Assembly: GCF_017614955.1 (NCBI RefSeq)
Contig: NZ_WVUH01000010.1
Span: 1 to 45,528, forward strand
Reading direction: 5' to 3'
DNA length: 45,528 nucleotides
Origin: Micromonospora echinofusca
GTDB lineage: Bacteria > Actinomycetota > Actinomycetes > Mycobacteriales > Micromonosporaceae
Part shown: positions 1-7,487 of the stretch, piece by piece
Numbering within the stretch: position 1 is the first letter of the stretch
Layout of the letters: each line of letters opens with the position of its first letter
Program-made: the position numbers and the translations under genes
The notes under the pieces: generated by a model
The model's database searches: none
Told to the model about the DNA's origin: nothing
Seen by the model: the letters and a program-made list of their open reading frames with translations, nothing else

Positions 1-24
1 GGGTACGGGGCGGAAGGGACGGGG

Positions 25-882
25 TTACTTGGTGCCGGTGACGATGCCGGGGTTGATGCAGAGGCCGGGGTTGCTGCCGTTCTTCTCCGCGATCTCCAGG
101 CACCGGGAGACCTTGTCGACCTTGGCGTTCGTCTCGGTGATCTGCTTCTGGATCTCGGCGTTCTTCCGGTCCTGCTCCAGGTTGCGGGTCTGCGCCAGCT
201 TGTCCTGGAACGCCTTGATGTTGCCCTCGGTCTTCTCGTCGTGGTTCACCCGGGTGATGGTGACCGAGAGGATCTCGATGTCCTCGGCGAGCCGGGCGGT
301 GGCGTTGGTCTTGATGTTCTCCGCGTACGGCTTCAGATCCACGTTCAGGCTGCCGGTCTTGGAGTCGATCTTCTCCAGCGGGTTGTACGCGGAGAACGCG
401 TCGTTGACCGCGCTGTCGAGCTGGACGCCGACCCGCTGTCCCCGGAAGCTGTCGAAGTCACCCTTGTAGTCCATGAACTGCTTCGGCGCGTTCTCCGGCC
501 GGACCTGCCACTCGATCAGGACCTCCACGCAGGCGTCGGCGAGGGTGCCGGTGCGGACCCGCACACAGTTGTTGCCACCGATGTGGTCGTACTTCTGCCG
601 GCCGGCGTCCCACTCGCCGACCTTCTGCCACGGGGCGACCCACTTCAGCCCCGAGCCGGTCACCTCGCCGGTGGGCTTGCCGAAGCTGGTGACGATCCCG
701 ACGGAGCGGATCGGTACGGAGTTGGCGCTGGCGCCGAGGGTGAGGGCCACCGCGCCGATGAGGCAGCCGACGGCCGCGAGGGTGGCGATCCGCTTGAGGC
801 CGGCGTTGCCGGCGAGCGCGATTGCGCCGGAAATGAGCAGACCGATCGCCATGATGATCGCCACGGTGAACCCGAACGGCAT
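25..882 (-). CDS. SPFH/Band 7 domain membrane protein
   Basis: The 285-residue protein starts with two hydrophobic segments (about residues 5-25 and 32-50). A Band 7/prohibitin-like core follows, beginning near IRSVGIVTSFGKP at about residue 58. The C-terminal third is charged, rich in Lys, Glu and Gln, and probably helical, as in prohibitin and flotillin relatives. SPFH proteins form membrane-bound oligomers that organise microdomains or chaperone membrane proteins; the role of this one is not known. Two cysteine pairs (NNCVRV with ADACVEV, and SRCLEI with GLCINP) are unusual for the family and could form disulfides if the domain lies outside the membrane. The ATG at 882 has GGAAGG about 11 bases upstream. 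The gene stands alone here and is divergent from the transporter operon. Confidence 0.85.
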   Translation of the reverse strand: MPFGFTVAIIMAIGLLISGAIALAGNAGLKRIATLAAVGCLIGAVALTLGASANSVPIRSVGIVTSFGKPTGEVTGSGLKWVAPWQKVGEWDAGRQKYDHIGGNNCVRVRTGTLADACVEVLIEWQVRPENAPKQFMDYKGDFDSFRGQRVGVQLDSAVNDAFSAYNPLEKIDSKTGSLNVDLKPYAENIKTNATARLAEDIEILSVTITRVNHDEKTEGNIKAFQDKLAQTRNLEQDRKNAEIQKQITETNAKVDKVSRCLEIAEKNGSNPGLCINPGIVTGTK

Positions 883-919
883 CGAAGTCTCAACCTTCCA
901 CCTGGAGTGGTTCTTCGGG

Positions 920-950
920 GCGCCCGCCGGTCCCGCCAGCGGGCGCTTTT
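920..950 (+). terminator. Rho-independent-type hairpin with T-tract
   Basis: GCGCCCGC at 920-927 pairs with GCGGGCGC at 939-946 across an 11-base loop, and TTTT follows at 947-950. The polarity is plus, although the only gene to the left is on the minus strand. It would stop rightward transcription entering the transporter promoter region. Confidence 0.5.
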
Positions 951-1264
951 AGTGGATCAAGCTAGGCCACGCCGTCAACGCCCGGTAACGCCGGTCTGTG
1001 TCGGTGCCGGTGGTCGTCGGTCATGGTGGGCCGGCCACATGGTGGCCGCTGCGTTGTGGGGCCGCCGGCCTTGTCGATCGTGTCCGGCAGGCATCGGGGG
1101 CCCGTGCATATGGCGTGACCATGTTCGATGGATCAGGAAAGTGTATGCCATCGACATGGTTCAGTATGTGGAGCCGACCGTAGGTTTCCTGACACGCGAC
1201 AGCCTGTGACGCCCGTCACCGACGGGTGCCGGTTGTCGTCGGCGACCCCTGCGGAGGATGGACG
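951..1264. other. Intergenic region upstream of the transporter operon
   Basis: No convincing gene was found in the interval between the SPFH gene and the first transporter ATPase. It is less GC-rich than its surroundings and must hold the operon promoter. TAGGTT at 1181-1186 fits the actinomycete -10 pattern TANNNT, but no good -35 lies 17 bases upstream. TCAGGAAA at 1133-1140 and TTTCCTGA at 1185-1192 form an 8-bp inverted repeat that could be a regulator site. Confidence 0.35.
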
Positions 1265-2032
1265 ATGACCGGGCAAGCGGTCCTGTCGGTACGCGGGCTG
1301 ACGCGCGACTTCCGTGGCTTCCGCGCGGTCGACGGCGTCGACCTGGACATTGCGCCGGAGAGCGTACACGCGCTGGTCGGTCCGAACGGCGCCGGCAAGA
1401 CCACCCTGTTCAACCTGCTCACCGGTTTTCTCCGGCCCAGTGGCGGGCGGATCGAGCTGGCCGGCCGGGACGTCACCGGGCTGCCGCCCGAGCAGGTCGC
1501 CCGGCTCGGGGTGGCCCGCTCGTTCCAGATCACCAGCCTCTTCCCCCAACTGTCCGCCCGCGAACACGTCGAGCTGGCCCTGCAGAGTCCCAGCGGTCTC
1601 GGCTGGCGGTTCTGGCGGTCGGCGAAACTCATGCGCCGCTACGCCGAGCGGGCGGACGAACTGCTGGCCATGGTCGGGTTGGCCGACCTCGCCGAGGCCC
1701 CCGCCGACGCCCTGGCGTACGGCCGCAAGCGGGCCCTGGAACTGGCCATCGCACTCGCCCTCGACCCGAAGGTGCTGCTGCTGGACGAGCCGACCGCCGG
1801 GATGGGGCTGGAGGACGTCGACCGGACCGTCGAGTTGATCGCCTGGGTCCGCCGGGGCCGGACCGTGGTCCTGGTGGAGCACAACATGAGCGTGGTGGGC
1901 CGGCTCGCCGACCGGGTCACCGTGCTCCAGGCCGGCAAGGTCCTGGTCGAAGGGCCCTACGAGCAGGTACGCGCCGACGAACGGGTGATCACCGCCTACC
2001 TGGGATCCGCCGACGTGTCCGGGAGCCACTGA
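1265..2032 (+). CDS. livG: ABC transporter ATP-binding protein, LivG type
   Basis: This cytoplasmic ATPase of 255 residues energises a branched-chain-amino-acid-type (HAAT family) importer. Visible motifs are Walker A GPNGAGKT (residues 39-46), the LivG-type signature LAYGRKR in place of LSGGQ (about 149-155), Walker B LLLLDEPTAGMG (about 170-181) and a switch histidine in LVEHNMS. An upstream in-frame GTG-type start is possible, but the ATG at 1265 follows GGAGG (1253-1257) and gives the expected family length. The stop overlaps the start of the second ATPase as TGATG, so the two should be translationally coupled. The family is clear; the substrate cannot be read from this subunit. Confidence 0.92.
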   Translation: MTGQAVLSVRGLTRDFRGFRAVDGVDLDIAPESVHALVGPNGAGKTTLFNLLTGFLRPSGGRIELAGRDVTGLPPEQVARLGVARSFQITSLFPQLSAREHVELALQSPSGLGWRFWRSAKLMRRYAERADELLAMVGLADLAEAPADALAYGRKRALELAIALALDPKVLLLDEPTAGMGLEDVDRTVELIAWVRRGRTVVLVEHNMSVVGRLADRVTVLQAGKVLVEGPYEQVRADERVITAYLGSADVSGSH

Positions 2033-2724
2033 TGCTGCGAATCGAGAAGCTGTCCGCGTCCTACGGCGAGGCCCGGGTACTGCGGGACGTGTCCCTGACC
2101 GTGGCCAGGGGCGAGGTGGTGACCCTGGTCGGCCGCAACGGGGCCGGCAAGTCCACGCTGCTGCGCTGCGTGATGGGACTGCACGACAGCCAGCGCGGCA
2201 CCGTGGAGTTGGACGGCCGGGACATCAGCCGGCTGCCGGCCCACCGGCGGGCCCGGTTGGGGCTGGGCTGGGTACCCGACGACCGGGGCAGCTACGCCAC
2301 CCTGACGGTGACCGAGCACCTGACCCTGCCGCCCACCGTCGGCCCCGACCCGTGGTCGCTGGACCGGATCTACGAGGCGTTCCCGGCCCTGCACACCCGG
2401 CGGACCTCGGCGGCGACCATGCTCTCCGGCGGTGAGCAGCAGATGCTCGCCCTGGCCCGGGTGCTGCGGATGGGGGCCCGGCTGCTGCTCTGCGACGAGC
2501 CGACCGAGGGGCTCTCCCCGCTGCTCGTACAGCAGGTCGGCGACATCCTGCGGCAGGCCAAGCAGCACGGCGTGACGGTGCTGCTGGTCGAGCAGAACCT
2601 GCACTTCGCCACCGGGGTCGCCGACCGGCACTACCTGCTCGCCGAGGGGGAGATCGTCTCGGCGCTGGACAACACCGAGGTCCACTCCCGGGAACGCGAG
2701 CTGCTGTCGTACCTCGGCATCTGA
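2032..2724 (+). CDS. livF: ABC transporter ATP-binding protein, LivF type
   Basis: The second ATPase of the importer has 230 residues, typical of LivF. Walker A is GRNGAGKST (residues 34-42), the signature is LSGGEQQMLALARVL (from about residue 131), Walker B is LLLCDEPTEGLSP, and the H-loop lies in LLVEQNLHFA. LivF and LivG normally form the nucleotide-binding heterodimer under the LivH/LivM permease pair, and both permeases are encoded downstream. The ATG overlaps the livG stop (TGATG). Gene order here is ATPases, receptor, permeases, which differs from the common receptor-first order. Confidence 0.92.
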   Translation: MLRIEKLSASYGEARVLRDVSLTVARGEVVTLVGRNGAGKSTLLRCVMGLHDSQRGTVELDGRDISRLPAHRRARLGLGWVPDDRGSYATLTVTEHLTLPPTVGPDPWSLDRIYEAFPALHTRRTSAATMLSGGEQQMLALARVLRMGARLLLCDEPTEGLSPLLVQQVGDILRQAKQHGVTVLLVEQNLHFATGVADRHYLLAEGEIVSALDNTEVHSRERELLSYLGI

Positions 2725-2742
2725 CGACCTCGCAACGACAAC

Positions 2743-2769
2743 CGCACGTACTGCACGTACCGCACGTAC
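2743..2769 (+). repeat. Three tandem copies of a 9-bp unit
   Basis: CGCACGTAC, TGCACGTAC and CGCACGTAC follow one another without gaps in the 94-base spacer between the LivF-type ATPase and the receptor gene. Within an otherwise tightly packed operon this could be a processing or binding site; its function is unknown. Confidence 0.75.
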
Positions 2770-2818
2770 CGCTTGTTGACCGCGAACCGCGCCCGGCGCG
2801 GAGGTGGAGGGAATGGCA

Positions 2819-4069
2819 ATGCGTAGGACCGCAGGACTGGCGGCCGCTTCGGCGGCCGTGGTGCTGGTCGCCGGCTGTGGCGGCGGTGGCCCCCAGGCGT
2901 CCGGGGACCAGAAGCTCACCGACGACAAGATCGTGCTGGGCGTACTCAACGACCAGTCCGGCGTCTACCTGGAACTGTCCGGCAAGAACTCGGTCAAGGC
3001 CGTCGAGATGGCGGTGGCCGACTTCAAGGCGAAGTACGGCGACAAGGCGGTGACCACGAACATCAGCGTGGAGACCGCCGACCACCAGAACAAGCCGGAC
3101 ATCGCCAACACCAAGGCCGCCGAGATGTACGACCGCAGGGCCGTCGACATCGTCCTCGACGTGCCCACCTCGTCGGCCGCCGAGAAGGTCGCCGACGTGG
3201 CCAAGGAGAAGCAGAAGCTCTACTTCAACATCGGTGCCGCCACCACCACCCTCACCGGCGTGAAGTGCAACAGGTACACGTTCCACTATGCGTACGACAC
3301 GTACATGCTGGCCAACGGCACCGGTCGGAGCACCACCGAGCAGGGCGCCAAGAACTGGTACGTGCTCTACCCGAACTACCAGTTCGGCCAGGACATGGAG
3401 AAGAGCTTCTCCGCCGCGATCACCGCAGCCGGCGGGGCGGTGGTCGGCAAGGACGCCGCGCCGTTCCCGAACACCTCCGGCGACTACGCGACGTACCTGC
3501 TGAAGGCGCCCACCCTCAACCCCAAGCCGGACGTGCTCGGGACCATGCAGGCCGGCGCGGAACTGGTCAACGTGGTCAAGCAGTACAACGAGTTCAAGCT
3601 GCGGGAGAAGGGCGTCGGGCTGGCTGTCGGCCTGATGTTCCTCACCGACATCCACTCGCTCACCCCGGACGCGCTCGCCGGCACCACCTACACCGACGCC
3701 TGGTACTGGAACTTCGACGCCCGCAACCGGGAGTTCGCCGACCGGTTCCAGAAAGAGACCGGGACCCGCCCGACCTTCGCCCACGCGGCCAACTACTCGG
3801 CCGCCACGCAGTACCTGGAGGCGGTGCAGGCCGCCGGCACCGACGACGCCGACACCGTCGTCAAACAGCTGGAGGGCAAGAGCATCGAGGACGTCTTCCT
3901 GCGCAACGGCAAGATCCGGGCCGAGGACCACCGGGTGGTGCACGACGCGTACCTGGCCCAGGTCAAGCCGGCCGCCGAGGTCACCGAGCCGTGGGACTAC
4001 GTGAAGGTCCTCAAGACCATCCCCGCGGCGGAGGCGTTCCGTGCCCCGTCCGCCGACTGCAAGATGTGA
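2819..4069 (+). CDS. Substrate-binding lipoprotein of the HAAT-type ABC importer
   Basis: The 416-residue protein begins with an Arg-containing signal peptide and a lipobox (LVAGC), followed by a Gly-rich tether. It should be an extracytoplasmic lipid-anchored receptor. The rest matches type I periplasmic-binding folds of the branched-chain amino acid/amide group: DDKIVLGVLNDQSGVY at the mature start, then VETADHQNKPDIA, the DVPTSSAAEKVA segment and the HYAYDTYMLANG segment. From memory, these segments resemble receptors associated with aromatic or amide compounds rather than classical Leu/Ile/Val receptors, so the ligand is left open. The ATG at 2819 is preferred because GGAGGGA (2806-2812) sits 6 bases upstream; ATG 2813 and GTG 2804 are also in frame. 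Confidence 0.9.
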   Translation: MRRTAGLAAASAAVVLVAGCGGGGPQASGDQKLTDDKIVLGVLNDQSGVYLELSGKNSVKAVEMAVADFKAKYGDKAVTTNISVETADHQNKPDIANTKAAEMYDRRAVDIVLDVPTSSAAEKVADVAKEKQKLYFNIGAATTTLTGVKCNRYTFHYAYDTYMLANGTGRSTTEQGAKNWYVLYPNYQFGQDMEKSFSAAITAAGGAVVGKDAAPFPNTSGDYATYLLKAPTLNPKPDVLGTMQAGAELVNVVKQYNEFKLREKGVGLAVGLMFLTDIHSLTPDALAGTTYTDAWYWNFDARNREFADRFQKETGTRPTFAHAANYSAATQYLEAVQAAGTDDADTVVKQLEGKSIEDVFLRNGKIRAEDHRVVHDAYLAQVKPAAEVTEPWDYVKVLKTIPAAEAFRAPSADCKM

Positions 4070-4079
4070 CCCCGGACCG

Positions 4080-4955
4080 ATGACCGGTTTTCTCCAGAAC
4101 ACGTTCAACGGGTTGGTGAGCGGGGCGTTCTACGCCCTGCTCGCCCTCGGGCTCGCGGTCATCTTCGGGATGCTGCGGGTGGTCAACTTCGCCCACGGGG
4201 CGTTCTACATGCTCGGCGCGTTCGGGGCGTACGTGCTGCTCGCCGAGGCCGGAGTGCCGTTCTGGTGGGCGTTGGTGATCATGCCGGTCGGGCTGGGCCT
4301 GCTCGGCATGGCGCTGGAACGCGCCTTCATCCACCGGCTCACCCGGCTCGACCCGCTCTACAACTTCCTGCTCACCTTCGGACTGACCCTGATCCTCCAG
4401 GACCTGGTCAAAGGTGAGTACGGCGTGCGGTCCAGCCCGTACGCCGCCCCGGCCGAACTGAACGGCTCGGTCGACCTGGGGCTGTTCGACTTCCCCACCT
4501 ACCGGGTGTTCATCCTCGGCTTCGCCGTCTGCGTCTGCGTGGGCGTGTGGTGGCTGCTCGGCCACACCCGGGTCGGCATGGTGGTCCGGGCGGCCACCGA
4601 GCGCCCCGAACTGACCCGGGCCTTCGGGATCAACGTCGGTCGCTGGGTCACCCCGGTCTTCGGGTTCGGTATCGCCCTGGCCGCGCTGGCCGGGGTACTC
4701 GCCGCACCGATGCGCGCGGTCAACCCGCTGATGGGCGCCGACCTGATCATCGTGGTCTTCGCGGTCGTGGTGATCGGTGGGCTCGGCTCGATCTTCGGGT
4801 CGGTGGCCGCCGGCTTCGGCATCGGCCTGATCCAGGCCTGGGGCGAGGCGTACGCCCCGGCCATCCTGGCCCAGACCCTGGTCTTCATCGTCATGGCCGC
4901 CGTGCTGCTCTGGCGCCCGGCCGGTCTGTTCGGCCGTGAGGAGGCCCCGGCATGA
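4080..4955 (+). CDS. livH: ABC transporter permease, LivH type
   Basis: The 291-residue integral membrane permease has about eight hydrophobic segments. The N-terminal motif NTFNGLVSGAFYALLALGLA and the stretch VVNFAHGAFYMLGAF are hallmarks of LivH. It should form the translocation pore with the LivM-type protein encoded next. The ATG at 4080 is chosen because it directly precedes this conserved region; only 10 bases separate it from the receptor stop and no strong ribosome binding site is visible, so coupling to the receptor gene is likely. The stop overlaps the livM start by 4 bases (ATGA). Confidence 0.92.
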   Translation: MTGFLQNTFNGLVSGAFYALLALGLAVIFGMLRVVNFAHGAFYMLGAFGAYVLLAEAGVPFWWALVIMPVGLGLLGMALERAFIHRLTRLDPLYNFLLTFGLTLILQDLVKGEYGVRSSPYAAPAELNGSVDLGLFDFPTYRVFILGFAVCVCVGVWWLLGHTRVGMVVRAATERPELTRAFGINVGRWVTPVFGFGIALAALAGVLAAPMRAVNPLMGADLIIVVFAVVVIGGLGSIFGSVAAGFGIGLIQAWGEAYAPAILAQTLVFIVMAAVLLWRPAGLFGREEAPA

Positions 4956-5968
4956 CCAGCACCGTGGACACCACTGTGGAGCCCAGGCCCGGCCGGGCCC
5001 CGTCCGGCCTGGTCGCGGTCGGCCGGGCGCCCGGTTGGGTCCGGTACGCGCTGCTCGCCGCCGGTCTGGCCGTCGCCCTCTGGCTGCCCAACGGGCTGTA
5101 CCCGGCGGTCGCCGTGGACATCCTCTGCTGGGCGCTCTTCGCCGTGGCGGTGGACCTGCTGCTCGGTTTCACCGGATTGATGTCCTTCGGGCACGCCGCC
5201 TACTGGGGCACCTCGGCGTACGTCACCGGACTAGTCGCCATCAACGCCGGGGTACCGTTCCCGGTGGCCGTCCTGGCCGGGGCGCTCGCCGCAGCGGTGC
5301 TGGCGGTGCCGATCGGCTACCTCGCGGTGAAGCGGACCGGCATCTACTTCGCCATGGTCACCCTGGCGTTCGCCCAGATGGTCTACTTCGTGGCCAACGA
5401 GTGGCGCAGCGTGACCCGGGGCGAGAACGGCCTCCAGGGCGTACCCCGGGAACTGTTCGGCCTGGACCTCACCGACGAGTACTACTTCTACTACGCGGCC
5501 CTGCCGATCGTGCTCGCCGGACTGGCCGCCGCCTGGCGGATCGTGCACTCCCCGTTCGGCCGGGTGCTGGTCGGCATCCGGGACAACCCGGCGCGGGCCC
5601 GGGCCCTCGGGTACCCGGTGCACCGGTACAAGCTCACCGCCTTCGTGCTCTCGGCGTTCCTCGCCGGGCTGGGCGGTGGCCTGTTCGCCATCGGCCACCG
5701 GCTCGTCGCCCTGGACACCCTGCACTGGACGACCTCCGGCAAGGCGGTCATCGTGGTGGTGCTCGGCGGGATCGGCACCCTCTGGGGCGGCCTGCTCGGC
5801 GCGGCCGTCCTGGTCCGGCTGGAGGACTGGCTCTCGTTCTCCGGATTCGAGGCCGTGGGCCTGGTCACCGGCGGTATCTTCGTTCTCGTCGTGCTGCTGT
5901 TCCGGCGCGGGCTCTGGGGCAGTGTCGCGGCACTGGTCCAGCGTCGGTGGCCCACCCGTCGGAACTGA
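4952..5968 (+). CDS. livM: ABC transporter permease, LivM type
   Basis: The 338-residue permease has about ten hydrophobic segments after a short Pro/Arg-rich cytoplasmic N-terminus. The segments LLGFTGLMSFGHAAYWGTSAY, YFAMVTLAFAQMVYF and the C-terminal GGIGTLWGGLLGAA are characteristic of LivM. It completes the five-component importer. The ATGA overlap with livH fixes the start. The gene ends 92 bases before the cobalamin-binding-domain gene, which may be cotranscribed because the first terminator-like sequence comes after that gene. Confidence 0.92.
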   Translation: MTSTVDTTVEPRPGRAPSGLVAVGRAPGWVRYALLAAGLAVALWLPNGLYPAVAVDILCWALFAVAVDLLLGFTGLMSFGHAAYWGTSAYVTGLVAINAGVPFPVAVLAGALAAAVLAVPIGYLAVKRTGIYFAMVTLAFAQMVYFVANEWRSVTRGENGLQGVPRELFGLDLTDEYYFYYAALPIVLAGLAAAWRIVHSPFGRVLVGIRDNPARARALGYPVHRYKLTAFVLSAFLAGLGGGLFAIGHRLVALDTLHWTTSGKAVIVVVLGGIGTLWGGLLGAAVLVRLEDWLSFSGFEAVGLVTGGIFVLVVLLFRRGLWGSVAALVQRRWPTRRN

Positions 5969-6060
5969 CACCCGCCGAGGCGGACACCCGCCCGCAAGGT
6001 CCGACCCGCCGCTCCGCATCCAACCGTGGCCGTTCCACCGAACCCCTGGTAAGGATCTCT

Positions 6061-6690
6061 TTGCCGGGGGTGCGACTGGTGCTGACCGAAGGACTACCGC
6101 AGGAGTCGGTGGCCGCTGCCCGCGAGCGGCTGGTCGCGGCCGCCGACGACCTGGACACCAACCGGGTGGCGGCGCTGATCGTCGAACTGGCCCGGGTGAA
6201 CGGTCTGGTCCGCACGTGGGAGCAGGTCTGCGTGCCGCTGCTGTCCATGCTGCCCGGCCGGACCGCCGCCGAGATCGCCGTGGAGCACGCCCTCTCCGAG
6301 GGCATCCGGGCCGGCCTGGACGTCTTCGGCAGCAGCCGACGCTGGGAGCTGCCCACCGAGGGGGTCCTGCTGGCCGGTGCCGAACAGGAACACCACTGCC
6401 TCGGTCTGCACGCCCTCGCCGCCGCGCTCCGTGAGCAGGGGCGGGGGTGCCTGCTGCTCGGCGCCGCCCTGCCCTGGCCGGCGCTGGCCAGCGCGGTACG
6501 CCGGGCCCGTCCGCGTACCGTCGTGGTCTGGTCGCAGACCGCGGTCACCGGGCGGGCGTACCGGCTGGTCCGGTTCAGCCGGGACTTCCCCGGGGTGCGG
6601 GTCTTCGGCGCCGGGCCGGGCTGGTCCGGTCCGCTGCCCGCACCGGCCGACCGGCTCGACTCCCTGACCCACGCCACCGCCCTGCTGTAA
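6061..6690 (+). CDS. Stand-alone B12-binding domain protein (MerR-regulator C-terminus-like)
   Basis: The 209-residue protein resembles the C-terminal half of actinobacterial MerR-family light/B12-sensing regulators. A helical cap with ARVNGLVRTWEQVCVPLL lies at about residues 44-61. A Rossmann-like cobalamin domain follows, beginning near GVLLAGAEQEHHCLG. That segment contains ExHxxG, a variant of the DxHxxG cobalamin ligand motif, and LLGAALPWPALASAVRR comes after it. The MerR DNA-binding helix-turn-helix is absent: the in-frame DNA upstream overlaps livM and encodes nothing like it. The start is uncertain; TTG 6061 follows AAGGA at 6051-6055, and GTG 6070 is an alternative. Its position suggests a sensor or partner linked to the importer operon. 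Cobalamin binding is inference. Confidence 0.7.
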   Translation: MPGVRLVLTEGLPQESVAAARERLVAAADDLDTNRVAALIVELARVNGLVRTWEQVCVPLLSMLPGRTAAEIAVEHALSEGIRAGLDVFGSSRRWELPTEGVLLAGAEQEHHCLGLHALAAALREQGRGCLLLGAALPWPALASAVRRARPRTVVVWSQTAVTGRAYRLVRFSRDFPGVRVFGAGPGWSGPLPAPADRLDSLTHATALL

Positions 6691-6740
6691 GGAAGGGCCC
6701 CCTATTAACGCTTTCGGTAGAGGAAGGGCCCCTTGTTAAC
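6688..6740. repeat. GGAAGGGCCCC-type interspersed repeat, possible terminator
   Basis: Two direct copies of GGAAGGGCCCC (6691-6701 and 6722-6732), each followed within a few bases by TTAAC, flank the core CGCTTTCGGTAGA. The element begins at the stop codon of the B12-binding protein. The same core and flanks recur at 29644-29695, so this is an interspersed element placed directly after genes. The copies can fold through their GGGCCC cores. Confidence 0.7.
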
Positions 6741-6877
6741 AGGACGGCCCGGGCAACCCGCGGCGCGTCGGGCAGGCCGGCGCTTCCCGGCCGTGCGTCG
6801 GGCAGCCGAACGAGCCCGTGCCCGAGCCGCGTGCCGGGCAGCCGGGTAGGGCAGCGCGCGCCCGAGTGGGTCGGCGT
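6741..6877. other. Intergenic, degenerate CGTCGGGCAG repeats
   Basis: No gene is seen between the repeat element and the 3' end of the TetR gene. Imperfect copies of a CGTCGGGCAGGC-like unit occur two or three times, similar in style to other small tandem repeats in this window. Confidence 0.4.
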
Positions 6878-7441
6878 TCAGCCGAGCAGGCCGCGCAGCA
6901 GGGTGCCGATCGCGGCCTCCGGGTCGAAGGTCGGGTCGTCGTGCGCGAGTTGGTTGCTGAGCAGGCCGTCGATCAGGCTGAGCAGCATGCCGAAGCCTGC
7001 GGCCGGATCGGGTACGCCGAGCGAGGCCATCAGTGGTACCCCCCAACGTTCCAGCTCCTGCCGGGCCACCCCGATCCGTTCCCGCAGTTGCGGGTGGAAC
7101 GCCGCCTCGATGAAGAGGGCGTACCGGGCCAGCACGATCACCCGGCCCTCCCCGGTCAGGTCCCGCAGCAGGTGGCCGAGTACCGCGGTGAACGCTGCGG
7201 CGTCGCCGGGCGGCAGGTCGGCGGCGAGGGCGTGCCAGGCCCCGGTCTCCACCTGGACCAGGCGGCGCAGGACGCCGTCGACCAGCGCGTCCCGGGTCCG
7301 GAAGAGGTTGGATGTCGAGCCGAGGGGCAGGCCCGCCTCGGTGTCCACGGCCCGGTGGGTGAGTTGACGGAGCCCACGGGTGCCGAGTACCCGGATCGCC
7401 GCGTCGAGTACCTGTTCCTGCCGGTCCGCCATGTCCGGCAT
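6878..7441 (-). CDS. TetR-family transcriptional regulator
   Basis: The 187-residue repressor-type protein has an N-terminal helix-turn-helix at about residues 8-52 (QVLDAAIRVLGTRGLRQLTHRAVDTEAGLPLGSTSNLFRTRDAL) and a helical ligand-binding C-terminus of the TetR_C_17/33 kind. It is divergent from the FAD monooxygenase gene, 46 bases away, and that gap contains a perfect double operator. It therefore probably represses both itself and the monooxygenase until a ligand, plausibly the monooxygenase substrate, binds. The ATG at 7441 touches the operator arm and no ribosome binding site is present. The transcript may be leaderless, or the ATG at 7432 may be used. Confidence 0.88.
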   Translation of the reverse strand: MPDMADRQEQVLDAAIRVLGTRGLRQLTHRAVDTEAGLPLGSTSNLFRTRDALVDGVLRRLVQVETGAWHALAADLPPGDAAAFTAVLGHLLRDLTGEGRVIVLARYALFIEAAFHPQLRERIGVARQELERWGVPLMASLGVPDPAAGFGMLLSLIDGLLSNQLAHDDPTFDPEAAIGTLLRGLLG

Positions 7442-7477
7442 ACTACAGATGTAGTCAGCGTAACTACATCTGTAGTA
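7441..7477. promoter_or_regulatory. Perfect double operator for the divergent TetR regulator
   Basis: ACTACAGATGTAGT (7442-7455) and ACTACATCTGTAGT (7463-7476) are exact reverse complements of each other, and each is itself a near-palindrome. Centres lie 21 bp apart, two helical turns. The wider 15-bp arms 7441-7455 and 7463-7477 pair without mismatch around CAGCGTA. The site overlaps a possible monooxygenase promoter: TAGTCA (7452-7457), an 18-bp spacer and TACGGT (7476-7481), with a start near 7488. Confidence 0.85.
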
Positions 7478-7487
7478 CGGTCGTCGC

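Noticed and set aside
1258..2031. A continuous frame joining an upstream reading of livG to livF
   Set aside because: The segment before 2032 is the wrong frame of livG; the true livF begins at the TGATG overlap.
4936..6060. A long open frame reading through livM into the B12-binding protein, suggesting a fusion
   Set aside because: Before 6061 the frame is an out-of-frame reading of livM with Arg/Gly-rich low-complexity sequence. Only the part after about 6061 has recognisable protein features.
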